A stretch of 50,810 bases of DNA, taken from assembly GCA_002391195.1 (NCBI GenBank), contig DGRZ01000107.1:1-50810 (forward strand), in the 5' to 3' direction. The notes beneath the pieces are model-generated. The model made no database searches. It was not told where the DNA came from and worked only from the letters and a program-made list of their open reading frames with translations. This stretch comes from Fibrobacter sp. UBA4375 (GTDB lineage Bacteria > Fibrobacterota > Fibrobacteria > Fibrobacterales > Fibrobacteraceae). The position numbers were made by a program, and so were the translations under genes. Below, piece after piece: positions 42,384 to 50,810 of this stretch. Numbering within the stretch: the stretch's first letter is position 1; each line of letters starts with the position of its first letter.

Positions 42384-43283
42384 GTGGAAGATTCTTTTCG
42401 CCGCTCCATTCGCAAGATGACGGGGACAAGTATGCACTTGTCGGTGCATGCCGATCACCCTGCCATGGTGGCGACCCTTTCACAGTCCATGATGGTGACC
42501 TGGTCCATTGTGCTTTTCGAGCACCTGGACGCCCTTTTGAACAATAGGGAAGAGGCGGTTTCCAGCTCCGAACTGATAAGCTACAGCGCCACGGCCTGGA
42601 AACTCTGCGAGTCTTCTTTCCCCCAGATTGTGGCCGATGCGAGCAAGCTTTACGACGAGTTCCGCGCCAAGTGGATGCAGCGTTTTTCTACCGACGAGGT
42701 TTTGCGCCTGCTTTTGGAGGGCGGGGACTTTTTGCACCACGACGAGAACGGCTGGTGCCTTGCGGTCAAGAACAACAAGCAAGACATCAACGCCTTTTAT
42801 TCGGCGACCATCCACCTGTTGGTAAGCGATGCCGAGCCTTTGTTTGTGCGTATGCATGGCCGCGTGATGCAGTTGCAGGAAAAGCTCTGCAAGTACTGGC
42901 ACGGTGAGAGCGCCGTGGATGCGGTGAGCAAGCTCTTGCCCTGTCTGGAAGAGGGTCTCCGTGAAAAAGAGAATGCCTTGGTAACCTCTTTGCGCAGTTC
43001 CCTGAACACCCTGGCAAAAAAACGCTTTGCCGCCGCCTTCAATGTGAAGGGGGCGCCCAAGTATTACCGCACGGCGGCAGGCTGTGCCCGCAACGTGGGC
43101 AGGCTTTGGAATCCGCACTACGCCTACGAAAACGGCTTTTTGGCCTTTACCGATGATTTTTGCGATTACGCTCGGGGGCTTACGCTTCAAGTAATCGACT
43201 GGTACCGCGACAAGTGGTCCCTGTTTTTGCGCGGGTTCAACCGCGGTCAGTTAAATTTATTTGAAACAAAAGGTGAACGATGA
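42384..43283 (+). CDS. Protein of unknown function upstream of the channel genes
   Basis: 299 residues, GTG start with AAGGGG about seven bases before. Mostly helical, no signal peptide and no membrane helix, so cytoplasmic. Features include FSTDEVLRLLLEGGDFLHHDENGWCLAV, an HH pair, and a C-terminal third rich in Arg, Tyr and Trp (RKSS... GFLAFTDDFCDYARGLTLQVIDWYRDKW). No nuclease, helicase or kinase motif is seen. Its stop overlaps the MotA-like start by four bases (ATGA), so translation is coupled; it is likely a partner of the channel complex on the cytoplasmic side. Confidence 0.75.
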   Translation: MEDSFRRSIRKMTGTSMHLSVHADHPAMVATLSQSMMVTWSIVLFEHLDALLNNREEAVSSSELISYSATAWKLCESSFPQIVADASKLYDEFRAKWMQRFSTDEVLRLLLEGGDFLHHDENGWCLAVKNNKQDINAFYSATIHLLVSDAEPLFVRMHGRVMQLQEKLCKYWHGESAVDAVSKLLPCLEEGLREKENALVTSLRSSLNTLAKKRFAAAFNVKGAPKYYRTAAGCARNVGRLWNPHYAYENGFLAFTDDFCDYARGLTLQVIDWYRDKWSLFLRGFNRGQLNLFETKGER

Positions 43284-44887
43284 AGAACGCTTTCAATTCC
43301 ATTCTCCTGCTTACCCTGGTGGGCATTGGTGCCCTCGCCTGCGGAGCCATGTACTTTGGCGCTCCGCTGTTCGGCTGGATTATCATGGCCGCCATTTTCG
43401 TGGTGTTCCTGGCGGAGCAGTTCATGTCTATGGCCGCGGCCCGCAAGATTAGCGCCGAAGAGGAACAGATTGCCGCCTGCGAAAGCGGCAGGGGTTTCAG
43501 GGTGAGCGGCGACGGCGTGGTGGCTCGCCGCCTGGAGATGGCCCGCCATCTGGTAGAGAAGGGTATCCGAATTGATTCGCCTATCGCCTACGAGGTTCTT
43601 TCTAACAGTACGGGCCTGCCCGCCCCACGCAGTTCCAGCGGTACGGTGATTTTGCTCGGCCTGATGGGTACGTTCTTTGGCCTTATGTATTCTGTGGCGA
43701 CAGCCGGCGGTGCTATCGATAACTCTACGACTCAAGGCACTCTTGATACCATCCAGGTGCTGTTCCAGAACATGAAGGGCATTTTCGGGACCAGCCTTTG
43801 CGGTCTCTTTGCGGCCTTGGTGCTGAACGCGAGCCGAAGTCTGCTGCTCAGTGCCCGGGAGCGTTTCTTGGCCCGCCTGGACAGCCTCACTCTTGAATTG
43901 CAGGGCGAAGATGCCGCCGCTTCTGCAACGGATATGGAAAAGACGGAACTGGAACGCCTGTTCCAGTCTGTAGAGAAGAATCTGTCAGCCGTGGCCGCCT
44001 CTGTGCAGCAGGGGCTAAACTCTGTGGTGGCAAAGGTCGGGGAAGATCTTTCCCGGACTATGGATACCTTGGGTAGCTCCGTGTCCAACTCCATGAATTC
44101 CGTTTCTGCGAAATTGGACGAAAAGCTTGGCGCTGTGGCCAGCACAACTGAAAAAGCAATGGGCTCGATTTCTACCAAGCTGGACGAAAAACTTGGTGCC
44201 GTAGCCTCTGTTACTGAAAACGCCATGAACGCTTCTTCGAAGAATATTGCAAGTGCCGTGGCCGACCAGGTAAAACAGTCTTCGGAACAGTGGAAGACCT
44301 TTATGGACAAACTTTCGACAGAAGCCTCTGCCGGAGTGCAGTCCCAGAAAGAGGGCCTGGAAACCCTCAAGATGGTGGCGCTCCAGGTGGCCGAGAAGGC
44401 CCAGGCGGGTTCCGCCGAACTCAGCAAGTCCGTTTCTGAAAAACTATCGGCTCTCTCTTCCGACATTCTGGGTGCCTTCCAGAAACTTTCGGAATCTTCT
44501 GCCGTGCTGCTTGAGGCCCAGAAGGCCCTTACCGAAAGCATCGACAACCGGGTGGTGAAGGAGAAGGAAGCTACCGACGCCCTGGGTGGAAACCTGGTGG
44601 AGACCGCCGAACTGATGCGGGTGAACCAGAGTGAACTCAGCGCCAACCTGGAAATGCTCCGCGCAGGCTTGGAAACCATTCTGGAAAAGCTTTCTGGCGA
44701 CACCGCCGAGCACGAGGAAGAAGACAACTTTGTGGAACACCTGAACCAGTCCTTGGAAGCTTTCCACGAACGTGCCTCCGAAGTGCTTATGGAAAACGCC
44801 GTCAAGACCCAGGAAATCTTGCTGGAAGTCATGGAACAAGTCCAGCGTGCAAACCACAAGGCCGAGCAGCCTAAGGTGGAGGGCTAG
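43280..44887 (+). CDS. MotA/TolQ/ExbB-like channel protein with long helical tail
   Basis: 535 residues. Membrane helices at about 7-28 and 32-50, then 112-135 and 153-178 (VILLGLMGTFFGLMYSVATA, GIFGTSLCGLFAALVLNASRSLLL), the pattern of MotA/TolQ/ExbB proton channels with a Gly-Thr-Phe-Phe-Gly motif. Residues 200-535 are an almost continuous coiled coil in the cytoplasm, with two 22-residue repeats (KLDEKLGAVAS, from 278 and 300). A tail of this length is rare in TolQ/ExbB but typical for ZorA-like stators. With the MotB-like protein four bases downstream it should form a 5:2 ion-driven stator. Fibrobacter has no flagella, so its use is different. A 535-residue protein with no helicase next to it is not a canonical Zorya system. 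Confidence 0.82.
   Translation: MKNAFNSILLLTLVGIGALACGAMYFGAPLFGWIIMAAIFVVFLAEQFMSMAAARKISAEEEQIAACESGRGFRVSGDGVVARRLEMARHLVEKGIRIDSPIAYEVLSNSTGLPAPRSSSGTVILLGLMGTFFGLMYSVATAGGAIDNSTTQGTLDTIQVLFQNMKGIFGTSLCGLFAALVLNASRSLLLSARERFLARLDSLTLELQGEDAAASATDMEKTELERLFQSVEKNLSAVAASVQQGLNSVVAKVGEDLSRTMDTLGSSVSNSMNSVSAKLDEKLGAVASTTEKAMGSISTKLDEKLGAVASVTENAMNASSKNIASAVADQVKQSSEQWKTFMDKLSTEASAGVQSQKEGLETLKMVALQVAEKAQAGSAELSKSVSEKLSALSSDILGAFQKLSESSAVLLEAQKALTESIDNRVVKEKEATDALGGNLVETAELMRVNQSELSANLEMLRAGLETILEKLSGDTAEHEEEDNFVEHLNQSLEAFHERASEVLMENAVKTQEILLEVMEQVQRANHKAEQPKVEG
44111..44232 (+). repeat. 66-bp near-tandem repeat within the channel tail
   Basis: Two copies spaced 66 bases apart encode KLDEKLGAVAS(T/V)TE(K/N)AM. 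The length, 22 residues, keeps the coiled-coil phase. It suggests the helical tail grew by duplication. Confidence 0.8.
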
Positions 44888-44890
44888 TAG

Positions 44891-45529
44891 ATGGGATTTC
44901 GTCGCGAAGACAATCACAATCCCTGGATGGCCTACACGGACCTGGGCGTGGCCCTGGTGTCCTTGTTTATCCTTGCCTTCGTGGCCATGGCCACGTTGAA
45001 GGAGCAGAAAGCGGAAGACCTGACCCGTACCGAAGAGGAAGTGCTCTCTTGCCAGGAGGAAATGCGAAAGATTGCGGCGGAACGCAATGCGCTCCTTTCC
45101 CAGAGCCTCAAGTCATCTATCGAGCAGGGGCTTATCGCTCTCGAAGACGGCAAGATCCAGATTCAGGCCAGTTTCCTTTTCCCCATTAACGGGGCGAACC
45201 TGACTGCCGAAGGTATCAAGGTCATTGAAGGAATCAGCAAGGGACTTTTAGACGCCATGGCTCCGGGCGATGTAATCATGGTGAGCGGTTTTACCGACGA
45301 CTTGCCGGTGAAAAACTCTCCGAATTTTTCTAACTGGAACCTTTCTACGGAACGTGCGGTGAGCGTGGTCAAGGCACTTGTGGCCCAGGGGTTCCCGCCG
45401 GAGCGCCTCTTTGCGGCAGGCTTTGGCGAGCACCAGCCCAAGTATCCTAACGACAGCGAGGAACACCGCAGCCTGAACCGCCGTGTGGAAATCGGCGTGA
45501 CCCCGCTCCAGATGACAGAAAAGAAGTAG
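44891..45529 (+). CDS. MotB/OmpA-like stator partner
   Basis: 212 residues. A short cytoplasmic N-terminus (GFRREDNHNPWMAYTDLGV) leads into one membrane helix carrying D17, equivalent to the proton-binding Asp of MotB (AYADFMTAMM). A helical linker and a periplasmic OmpA domain follow (SFLFPINGANLTAEGIKVIEGI, VSGFTDD, NWNLSTERAVSVVKALV, AGFGEHQP, NRRVEI), which binds peptidoglycan. It pairs with the preceding MotA-like protein. The gene is followed 17 bases later by an unknown cytoplasmic protein. Confidence 0.88.
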   Translation: MGFRREDNHNPWMAYTDLGVALVSLFILAFVAMATLKEQKAEDLTRTEEEVLSCQEEMRKIAAERNALLSQSLKSSIEQGLIALEDGKIQIQASFLFPINGANLTAEGIKVIEGISKGLLDAMAPGDVIMVSGFTDDLPVKNSPNFSNWNLSTERAVSVVKALVAQGFPPERLFAAGFGEHQPKYPNDSEEHRSLNRRVEIGVTPLQMTEKK

Positions 45530-45546
45530 AGATTGGTCGGTAAAAC

Positions 45547-46200
45547 ATGCAGGAACGTCTAGACACAATCCGCCAGAACATGGATGCTCTCCGCAAGAGC
45601 GGAAAGTTCCCCCATTGGCGTATGGTCTATGCGGAAAACCTGCTTTCCCGTGCCCAGGACTATTTGGCCATAGACCGCACTTCCGAGGCGGGAATCGTGC
45701 TGGACAAGCTAGATCGTTGGCTTTCGGCCCATAAGATTCGAGAAAACAGGGTTGCCGAAAATGCAGCCGCTCCTATGTGCTTTTGGGGCAGGGATTTTCT
45801 GGAAAAGACAATTGCCCAGATTCGGGGTACTCTCGCTGCCAAGGGTATGCTGGTGCCGCCCATGGAGCGTGAATCCATCGGTCGTCGTCTGAAATTGGCG
45901 GAGCAGTCCATAGCTGCTGGAAATTTCCAGGAGGCTTACGAAGAACTGCTGGCCCTGCGTAGCTCCCTCATTACCCGACTCCGTCGTAGTTTCCGTGCCC
46001 GCGTTTCGGCGGCACAGGCCTACAGGAGCGGCGCGTTGCCCGAGGGTTCGCTGGTCGGACCTTATAACGCCCAGCATACCCTGGAAGAGACGATGCATAT
46101 CGTCGGAGAGCGGGATCCCATCTGGATTGAGGATTTCCTGGAAATTTATAACGAGCTGTTCCGCGTAGTGGAACGGCTGGTTCCTCAAGACAAGAAATAG
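45547..46200 (+). CDS. Helical protein of unknown function in the channel operon
   Basis: 217 residues, no signal peptide or membrane helix. The sequence is largely alpha-helical with TPR-like spacing (YAENLLSRAQDYLAIDRTSEAGIVLDKL, EQSIAAGNFQEAYEELLAL) and many Arg. It may form a helical bundle that binds the tail of the channel protein. No catalytic motif is seen. It ends convergently against the transglutaminase gene with five bases between stops. Confidence 0.72.
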   Translation: MQERLDTIRQNMDALRKSGKFPHWRMVYAENLLSRAQDYLAIDRTSEAGIVLDKLDRWLSAHKIRENRVAENAAAPMCFWGRDFLEKTIAQIRGTLAAKGMLVPPMERESIGRRLKLAEQSIAAGNFQEAYEELLALRSSLITRLRRSFRARVSAAQAYRSGALPEGSLVGPYNAQHTLEETMHIVGERDPIWIEDFLEIYNELFRVVERLVPQDKK

Positions 46201-46204
46201 TTTT

Positions 46205-49200
46205 TTATTTCACCACGATCAGCGGGCTGGTTTCGCTGAGTAGGTAGTTCCATTCTTCGCGGATTTTTTCGTATTCGCTGGGGTCGGCGTACAGGGCGAA
46301 GGTGGTCCACTTGATACCGGTCTCGCCGTTTGTAGCTTCAGCCTTTTCAAAGCTCACGTAGTCGGGAGCTCTGTTCAGGGGCTTAGGTCCCGTGATGTTT
46401 ACGGACTTGCCGCTAGACGCCTTGACGCTCAGGTGGTAGCTGAACTGGGTCTCGTGAGGCATGCGGATGGGGTGGTGGCGCTTGGAGACCTTCGGGAGCT
46501 TGAAGAGGCTCCGTTCCCACACGTTGGGGAATCGTCCCTTGAGTTCGGAGGCGCCCTGACCGAAGTACCCTTTGGAGGCGTAGGTAGTCACGAGAATCAG
46601 GGGCTTGTTGAAGGCGTCCAGATTTTCGATGCGGATGTTTCCGATGCTTACGTCGGGCACTCCTTCGGAAAGGAAGTTTTCCATCAGTTGTTCCTGTTCC
46701 TTGGTTTCGCGACCGAAGAAACGGTTGCGGATGGAACTGGCAAACTTGCCCTGCAGGGTTACGGAGTCGCGGAATTCGCAGGCTCCGTTCTCGCCGATGA
46801 AAAGCCGGTGGTCTATGGCAATCTGGTGTTCCTGATTGTCTTCCAGGATGGGTGTGGTGACCACGTGGCTGTTGTCGCCGTCGATAATCAGGGCTACCTT
46901 GCCTTCCATGTCCAGGGGAACGGGGCGGTCGTTGCCCGTCTTGTCGGTGGCGTCCACCCACATTTCGCTGACCTTGTCCTGTTTGGGAATGTAGAGGATC
47001 ATGTGGTTGAACTGCTGGATAGTGGGCAGGTGCTCAAAACCTTCTTCGGTGAGGTGGATGGCGGCGAGGTAACTCTTGACTCCGATGGCCGCAAGCATTT
47101 CCTTGAGCAGGAGGGCCATGTCCTTGCAGTCGCCACGACGCTCCTTGAGCGTCACTTCGGCGGTCTGTGGAATCAGGCTGTGACCGCCGAAGCGGACATC
47201 GCGGTAGCGGATGTCGTGGCGCACGAACCGAACGATGGCCTTTACGGCCTCGTCGCCGATTTTGTTCCCCCGGACTTCGAAGGCTTTTTCCCGCACGCTG
47301 ACGGCTTGCTTGAACTGGTGCTGTATCAGGTTCTGGTAGTCGTCGCCCACGTCTTTCCATTCCTGCTTGCCCGTAAGCATCAGGCCCGAACCGAAGTCGC
47401 GATAGACGGGCATGTACATTTCCTTGCGGACCACCACGGGATTCTCGATTTTCCATTCCCGACCGCCCTGGATGTTGTTCCGTTCCAGGGTGCCGTATTC
47501 TTCGGTAGTAAAGCGGCTGGTGTCGGCGTAGATGCGGAAAATGGACTCTCCTACGGGAATATCCCGGCTGCTCACGTAATCGGTGTAGGGAATCATGCCC
47601 TTGGTCTCGATGGCGGTTCGGCTGAACTGCAGGTATATAAAATCACCGGGAGCCAGTTCCTGCAAGGGGAAGTGTGCCGTCTGGGATTCGTTTCCGCCGC
47701 CAATCTCTGTGGCGTAGGTAATGTAGGCTCCGGAGAGGCTCGCCTTCTGCTTCAAGGTCCAGGTGGAGTCATAGACTTCAAGGGCGTTTAGGTAAATACG
47801 GTCGTAACCCGGCAAAAAGTCGAAGGTGAATTCCCTGTAGATGGCGGCCCCGCGAATGTCCAGGATTTCCATGAGCATCTCTTCGCTCCGGACCCAGGGT
47901 TCATTCTTTTCGGCTTTGAGCAGTTCCTTGCTGTAATGCACCACGGCGGGGAAGTCCCCTTCTACGGCGGCTTTCTTTGCGGTGGGCGAAAGCAGGCTCT
48001 TCAGGTCGTCGGTGCGCTTTTCGATGGGGGTGATTGGCTTTTGTAGGGTGCGGTTGTCCGCCTTGCCCAAAAAGGCCTTGGTGGCGCTGAGGAAACTCTT
48101 GGCGTCTTCGTTGTCGGGTTTTAGGGAGAGTGCCTTGGTCAGGGCCTTTTCCGCTTCCCGGTAGTTGCGGGAATAGAAAAGGATTTTCCCGTGCATGGTC
48201 CAAATCTTGTAGTCGTTCTGCGCCTTGGCGAGGGTCTCTTCGCTGATGGCACGGGCTTCTTCGTAACGGCCCAGGAACATCAGGGCATCCATCAGGGTTT
48301 CGCCCAGTTCCTTGCTCATGCCGAATCTTCCACGTACACCGTACAGGATATCCACCGCTTCGGCGTACTGGTCAAGCCCCATGTAGGTCTTGGCGAGGTA
48401 AACGCCAAGGCGGCTGCTGGGCTGGGTGTCGTAGAGCCTCTGCACCACGATCAGGGATTGGTGCCGCTGGCCAAGTCCCCACAGGGCGTCGCTCAGGTTG
48501 ATGACGTATTCCGGGTTGTTGGGAGTGTACTGCAGGGCCCCTTCGGCACATTCGCGGGCCCGGCCGTAGTCGAATACCGCCTCGTACATTTCTCCCAGAA
48601 TAGAAAGCAGCTTGCCGTTCTTGCGGACCAGTTCCATCTCGCTTTCGAAGTGGCTGATGCCAGGGCCATAGAGTTCCTTGAGCTGATAGACGAACCCGCA
48701 GTTGATCAGGTATAGGGGTTCTTCCGGGTCCATCTTGTTGGCCCGTTCGAAGTAACTGAGGGCCACCAGGGGCTGATCTTCCAGCAACCGCAAAATTCCC
48801 ACCTGGCTCATGACGGCGGCGTTGAACTTGGCCTGCTTCTTGGCGGATTCGGCATCGCTGGCCTGTTCGGGCTTGGCTCCGACAGTTACTCCTTCGATGG
48901 CGTTGTCCATGACCTTGCCGTATTTCTTCTTGTTGATTCCCTGGGTCCAGGCTACGGCCAAAATCCCGCGGCCGTCTTCGTAGAAGAACCGGCCCTTGTA
49001 ACTGAAGTCAAAGCGGTTCACTGTATGGGTGAGGGTGAACTCCTGAGCGTAACGGTCGCCAACCTTGACCCGCCTGCTTTCCATGCTAGGTTCGTTCGGG
49101 TCCACGCCAAGCCGCACCAGCAGTACCTTGAACAGGTCCTGGGAGGAAACCTCTTCGGCGGGCACGATGGCTCCGTAAATAAAGAAGGAAACGTCTTCGT

Positions 49201-50011
49201 CCTTGTTGGTGAGCACCAGGTCCGGGTCGTTGTTCTGCTTGGAAATGCCGTTCCAGAAATGCCAGAGGGTGTCCTTTACCGCCCAGCGGTAGCCCAGTGC
49301 CTCGGAGGTGTAGTCCTGCAGGTGCTCCGGAGAAAGCTCCGGGCCCTCTTCCCGCTGGATTTCTTTCAGTTCGAAACTGGCGAAAAATTCCCGCCATTCC
49401 TCTTTCAGGCCGCCTGCAGGGGGCAAGTTGTCCGAAGCCGAAAGGGTGAGGGTGTAGATGCGGTTTCCGCTTCCCGTGACAAGGCCTACCGCCTCGTAGG
49501 GTGTGTCGTAACGCTTGCCTACGATGTCGAAGAAGGCACCCGTGGCGCCGAAGGCCTCTTCGGGGTAGGTTTCGGCCAGGGTCGCCTTCTTGCCGCTGGA
49601 CTCGAAACTCTGCATCTCGATGCGGGCCCGGTCCATCAGGTTCATGGGTTCGCCTTCGGCAAGGGTCACTTCCCGAAGCACCGCTCTCCGGCCGGTGCGG
49701 GCGTTGTAGAATTCGTAGGGGGCCCCGTCTTCGCCGCCGATCATGGACCAGTCGCCACCCGGATTCTTGAAACGGTAGCCCTTGGAGTCCAGGGCCGTGG
49801 CGCTTGCCGACCTATGTTCCGGGTCTCGTGTCTCGGATACCGCTGGTGCATCGTCGTAAAAGGCGTCTGTGGGGGCCGGTTTGGCCTTTCCGTCCGGTGC
49901 ACTTTTGGGGCTTGTTTCGGTCAGGGGCTCTCCGTTACCGGCACAGGAGGCCAAAATCTGTAATAATAGAACAAGGCCTATGGACCAAAGGCTTCTTTTT
50001 AGGGGCTTCAT
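46205..50011 (-). CDS. Large lipoprotein with TPR repeats, DUF3857-like and transglutaminase domains
   Basis: 1268 residues using the ATG at 50011. Upstream in-frame codons to 50083 have no signal peptide before them. Lipobox LASC (C23). Residues about 30-400 hold two beta domains, one like the photosystem/chaperone-linked repeat (DSKGYRFKNPGGDWSM). Residues 400-660 are about eight TPR units (LLSILGEMYEAVFDYGRARECAEGAL; HGKILFYSRNYREAEKALTKAL). Residues about 730-920 fit the DUF3857 domain that commonly precedes transglutaminases. Residues about 900-1040 are a transglutaminase core with a catalytic Cys in RRGDCKDMALLL, His in FNHMILY and Asp in WVDATDK. Probably faces the periplasm and may crosslink or cleave proteins. 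Family members are often of unknown substrate. Confidence 0.88.
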   Translation of the reverse strand: MKPLKRSLWSIGLVLLLQILASCAGNGEPLTETSPKSAPDGKAKPAPTDAFYDDAPAVSETRDPEHRSASATALDSKGYRFKNPGGDWSMIGGEDGAPYEFYNARTGRRAVLREVTLAEGEPMNLMDRARIEMQSFESSGKKATLAETYPEEAFGATGAFFDIVGKRYDTPYEAVGLVTGSGNRIYTLTLSASDNLPPAGGLKEEWREFFASFELKEIQREEGPELSPEHLQDYTSEALGYRWAVKDTLWHFWNGISKQNNDPDLVLTNKDEDVSFFIYGAIVPAEEVSSQDLFKVLLVRLGVDPNEPSMESRRVKVGDRYAQEFTLTHTVNRFDFSYKGRFFYEDGRGILAVAWTQGINKKKYGKVMDNAIEGVTVGAKPEQASDAESAKKQAKFNAAVMSQVGILRLLEDQPLVALSYFERANKMDPEEPLYLINCGFVYQLKELYGPGISHFESEMELVRKNGKLLSILGEMYEAVFDYGRARECAEGALQYTPNNPEYVINLSDALWGLGQRHQSLIVVQRLYDTQPSSRLGVYLAKTYMGLDQYAEAVDILYGVRGRFGMSKELGETLMDALMFLGRYEEARAISEETLAKAQNDYKIWTMHGKILFYSRNYREAEKALTKALSLKPDNEDAKSFLSATKAFLGKADNRTLQKPITPIEKRTDDLKSLLSPTAKKAAVEGDFPAVVHYSKELLKAEKNEPWVRSEEMLMEILDIRGAAIYREFTFDFLPGYDRIYLNALEVYDSTWTLKQKASLSGAYITYATEIGGGNESQTAHFPLQELAPGDFIYLQFSRTAIETKGMIPYTDYVSSRDIPVGESIFRIYADTSRFTTEEYGTLERNNIQGGREWKIENPVVVRKEMYMPVYRDFGSGLMLTGKQEWKDVGDDYQNLIQHQFKQAVSVREKAFEVRGNKIGDEAVKAIVRFVRHDIRYRDVRFGGHSLIPQTAEVTLKERRGDCKDMALLLKEMLAAIGVKSYLAAIHLTEEGFEHLPTIQQFNHMILYIPKQDKVSEMWVDATDKTGNDRPVPLDMEGKVALIIDGDNSHVVTTPILEDNQEHQIAIDHRLFIGENGACEFRDSVTLQGKFASSIRNRFFGRETKEQEQLMENFLSEGVPDVSIGNIRIENLDAFNKPLILVTTYASKGYFGQGASELKGRFPNVWERSLFKLPKVSKRHHPIRMPHETQFSYHLSVKASSGKSVNITGPKPLNRAPDYVSFEKAEATNGETGIKWTTFALYADPSEYEKIREEWNYLLSETSPLIVVK

Positions 50012-50068
50012 ATCTTTTTTAATGAATATTTTTTTCAAAACTACCTTACTTAAACGGTGTAATTTTAG

Positions 50069-50076
50069 TAAATTTG
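50069..50076 (+). promoter_or_regulatory. Candidate FCB-type -7 element for gapA
   Basis: TAAATTTG matches TAnnTTTG and lies 67 bases upstream of the gapA start in AT-rich DNA. The upstream TTG element at the right distance is not evident. The leader then contains the 50094-50108 hairpin. Confidence 0.35.
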
Positions 50077-50093
50077 GAGCCAAGAACGCACTT

Positions 50094-50108
50094 ACCTACT
50101 GGGTAGGT
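50094..50108 (+). promoter_or_regulatory. Small hairpin in the gapA leader
   Basis: ACCTAC (50094-50099) pairs with GTAGGT (50103-50108) across a TGG loop. It lies 36-50 bases before gapA. It may stabilise the mRNA of this highly expressed gene or be an operator; nothing in the sequence decides. Confidence 0.4.
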
Positions 50109-50143
50109 GGCATTTTCAACAACAAACAAAAAAGGATCCAATA

Positions 50144-50810
50144 ATGGCTCTTAAACTCGGTATCAATGGTTTCGGCCGCATCGGCCGTATGGTGTTCCGC
50201 GCTGCTGTGGAAAACTTCTCCAAGGACATTCAGGTTGTCGGTATCAACGACCTCCTCGACGTTGACTATCTCGCTTACATGCTGAAGTACGACTCCGTGC
50301 ACGGCGCTTTCAAGCACGACGTGTCTTTCGAAGGCAACTTCCTCATCGTTGACGGCAACAAGATTCAGGTGTTCGCCGAAAAGGATCCCTCCAACATCAC
50401 TTGGGGTGCCCTCGGTGTTGACGTCGTTGTGGAATCCACTGGCTTCTTCCTGACCGACGAACTCGCCCGCGCCCACATCAAGGCCGGTGCCAAGAAGGTC
50501 ATCATGTCTGCCCCGTCCAAGGACGCTACCCCGATGTTCGTTTACGGTGTGAACCACCAGACCTACGCCGGCCAGGACATCATCTCCAACGCTTCTTGCA
50601 CCACCAACTGCCTTGCTCCTATGTCCAAGGTCCTGAACGACAAGTTCGGCATCAAGCGCGGCCTCATGACCACCGTTCACGCTGCAACTGCTACTCAGAA
50701 GACTGTTGACGGTCCTTCCAAGAAGGACTGGCGCGGTGGCCGTGGCATCCTCGAAAACATCATTCCTTCCTCCACTGGTGCTGCCAAGGCCGTGGGCAAG
50801 GTTCTCCCGC
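50144..50810 (+). CDS. gapA: Glyceraldehyde-3-phosphate dehydrogenase, N-terminal part (3' end outside window)
   Basis: First 222 residues; the frame is open at the window edge. Glycolytic enzyme oxidising glyceraldehyde-3-phosphate to 1,3-bisphosphoglycerate with NAD. Seen: KLGINGFGRIGRMVFRAA (NAD fold), AKKVIMSAPSKDATPMFVYGVN, and the catalytic C152 in SNASCTTNCLAP, then TTVHAATATQKTVDGPS and RGGRGILENIIPSSTGAA. AAAGGA lies six bases before the ATG. The codon use is strongly biased (GGT, AAG, CTC), as in highly expressed genes. This section would be followed by the remaining 110 residues or so outside the window. Confidence 0.97.
   Translation, partial: MALKLGINGFGRIGRMVFRAAVENFSKDIQVVGINDLLDVDYLAYMLKYDSVHGAFKHDVSFEGNFLIVDGNKIQVFAEKDPSNITWGALGVDVVVESTGFFLTDELARAHIKAGAKKVIMSAPSKDATPMFVYGVNHQTYAGQDIISNASCTTNCLAPMSKVLNDKFGIKRGLMTTVHAATATQKTVDGPSKKDWRGGRGILENIIPSSTGAAKAVGKVLP

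Noticed and set aside
42384..46200. Canonical Zorya defence system
   Set aside because: Only MotA- and MotB-like proteins match; no ZorC, helicase-nuclease ZorD or HNH ZorE is recognisable, and the neighbours are envelope proteins.
46433..47791. 452-residue plus-strand open frame
   Set aside because: It is the complement of the transglutaminase lipoprotein gene, with no signal or domain.

Overview
The window looks like chromosomal DNA of a Fibrobacter (Fibrobacterota, FCB group). Signs seen in the sequence are two lipoproteins ending in the Fibrobacter succinogenes major paralogous domain (GWRLPTSADY ... SVRCIKDK type), Ser-rich linkers in secreted proteins, a complete Gram-negative envelope gene set (LpxD, LpxC, Omp85, many lipoproteins), and several promoter candidates of the FCB type (TAnnTTTG). 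No rRNA, tRNA, insertion sequence, phage gene or CRISPR array was seen. The species assignment is inference.

Layout. 1-1064 is the end of glutaminyl-tRNA synthetase, followed by a 509-bp non-coding stretch full of hairpins. 1574-5763 holds two coupled secreted proteins; the second carries Ca-binding repeats and a region like the heptamerising, pore-forming domain of anthrax protective antigen. 5788-11637 is a tight housekeeping run: gamma-carbonic anhydrase-like protein, lipid kinase, lpxD, lpxC, hemA, hemC. 11742-13118 encodes TatD and GreB on the minus strand. 13159-14399 is an AT-rich pair of unknown envelope proteins. 14469-16310 is a DUF2062-DUF1015 fusion. 16404-19862 is an unusual two-gene amino-acid ABC transporter. 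19954-22009 holds a small Omp85 protein and pyrophosphatase. 22010-24311 (minus) is metP-metS-ridA; metS is a 33-residue gene that is easily missed.

24534-30686 combines a membrane SpoIIE phosphatase and a MATE exporter with a C-terminal anti-sigma-kinase-like domain (minus strand) with a divergent A-PCP-C nonribosomal peptide synthetase-like protein. It may be a small natural-product system with its own partner-switching control. 30852-40187 is a series of lipoproteins and outer-membrane proteins (porin-like, Fib_succ_major, FecR, LPP20-like), followed by tadA. 40834-46200 is an operon of envelope proteins around a MotA/TolQ-like channel with a long helical tail and a MotB/OmpA partner. A 1268-residue TPR/transglutaminase lipoprotein follows on the minus strand, and the window ends inside gapA.

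A recurring theme is short dispersed repeats that lie inside genes in frame. Palindromic elements interrupt hemA, hemC and a lipoprotein signal peptide, a 21-bp triple repeat enlarges lpxC, and a heptanucleotide tract sits in the POTRA domain of the Omp85 gene. The same elements also occur between genes. The most interesting candidates for new biology are the protective-antigen-like protein, the NRPS/MATE/SpoIIE cluster, the transporters fused to HATPase-like domains, and the stator-like operon.
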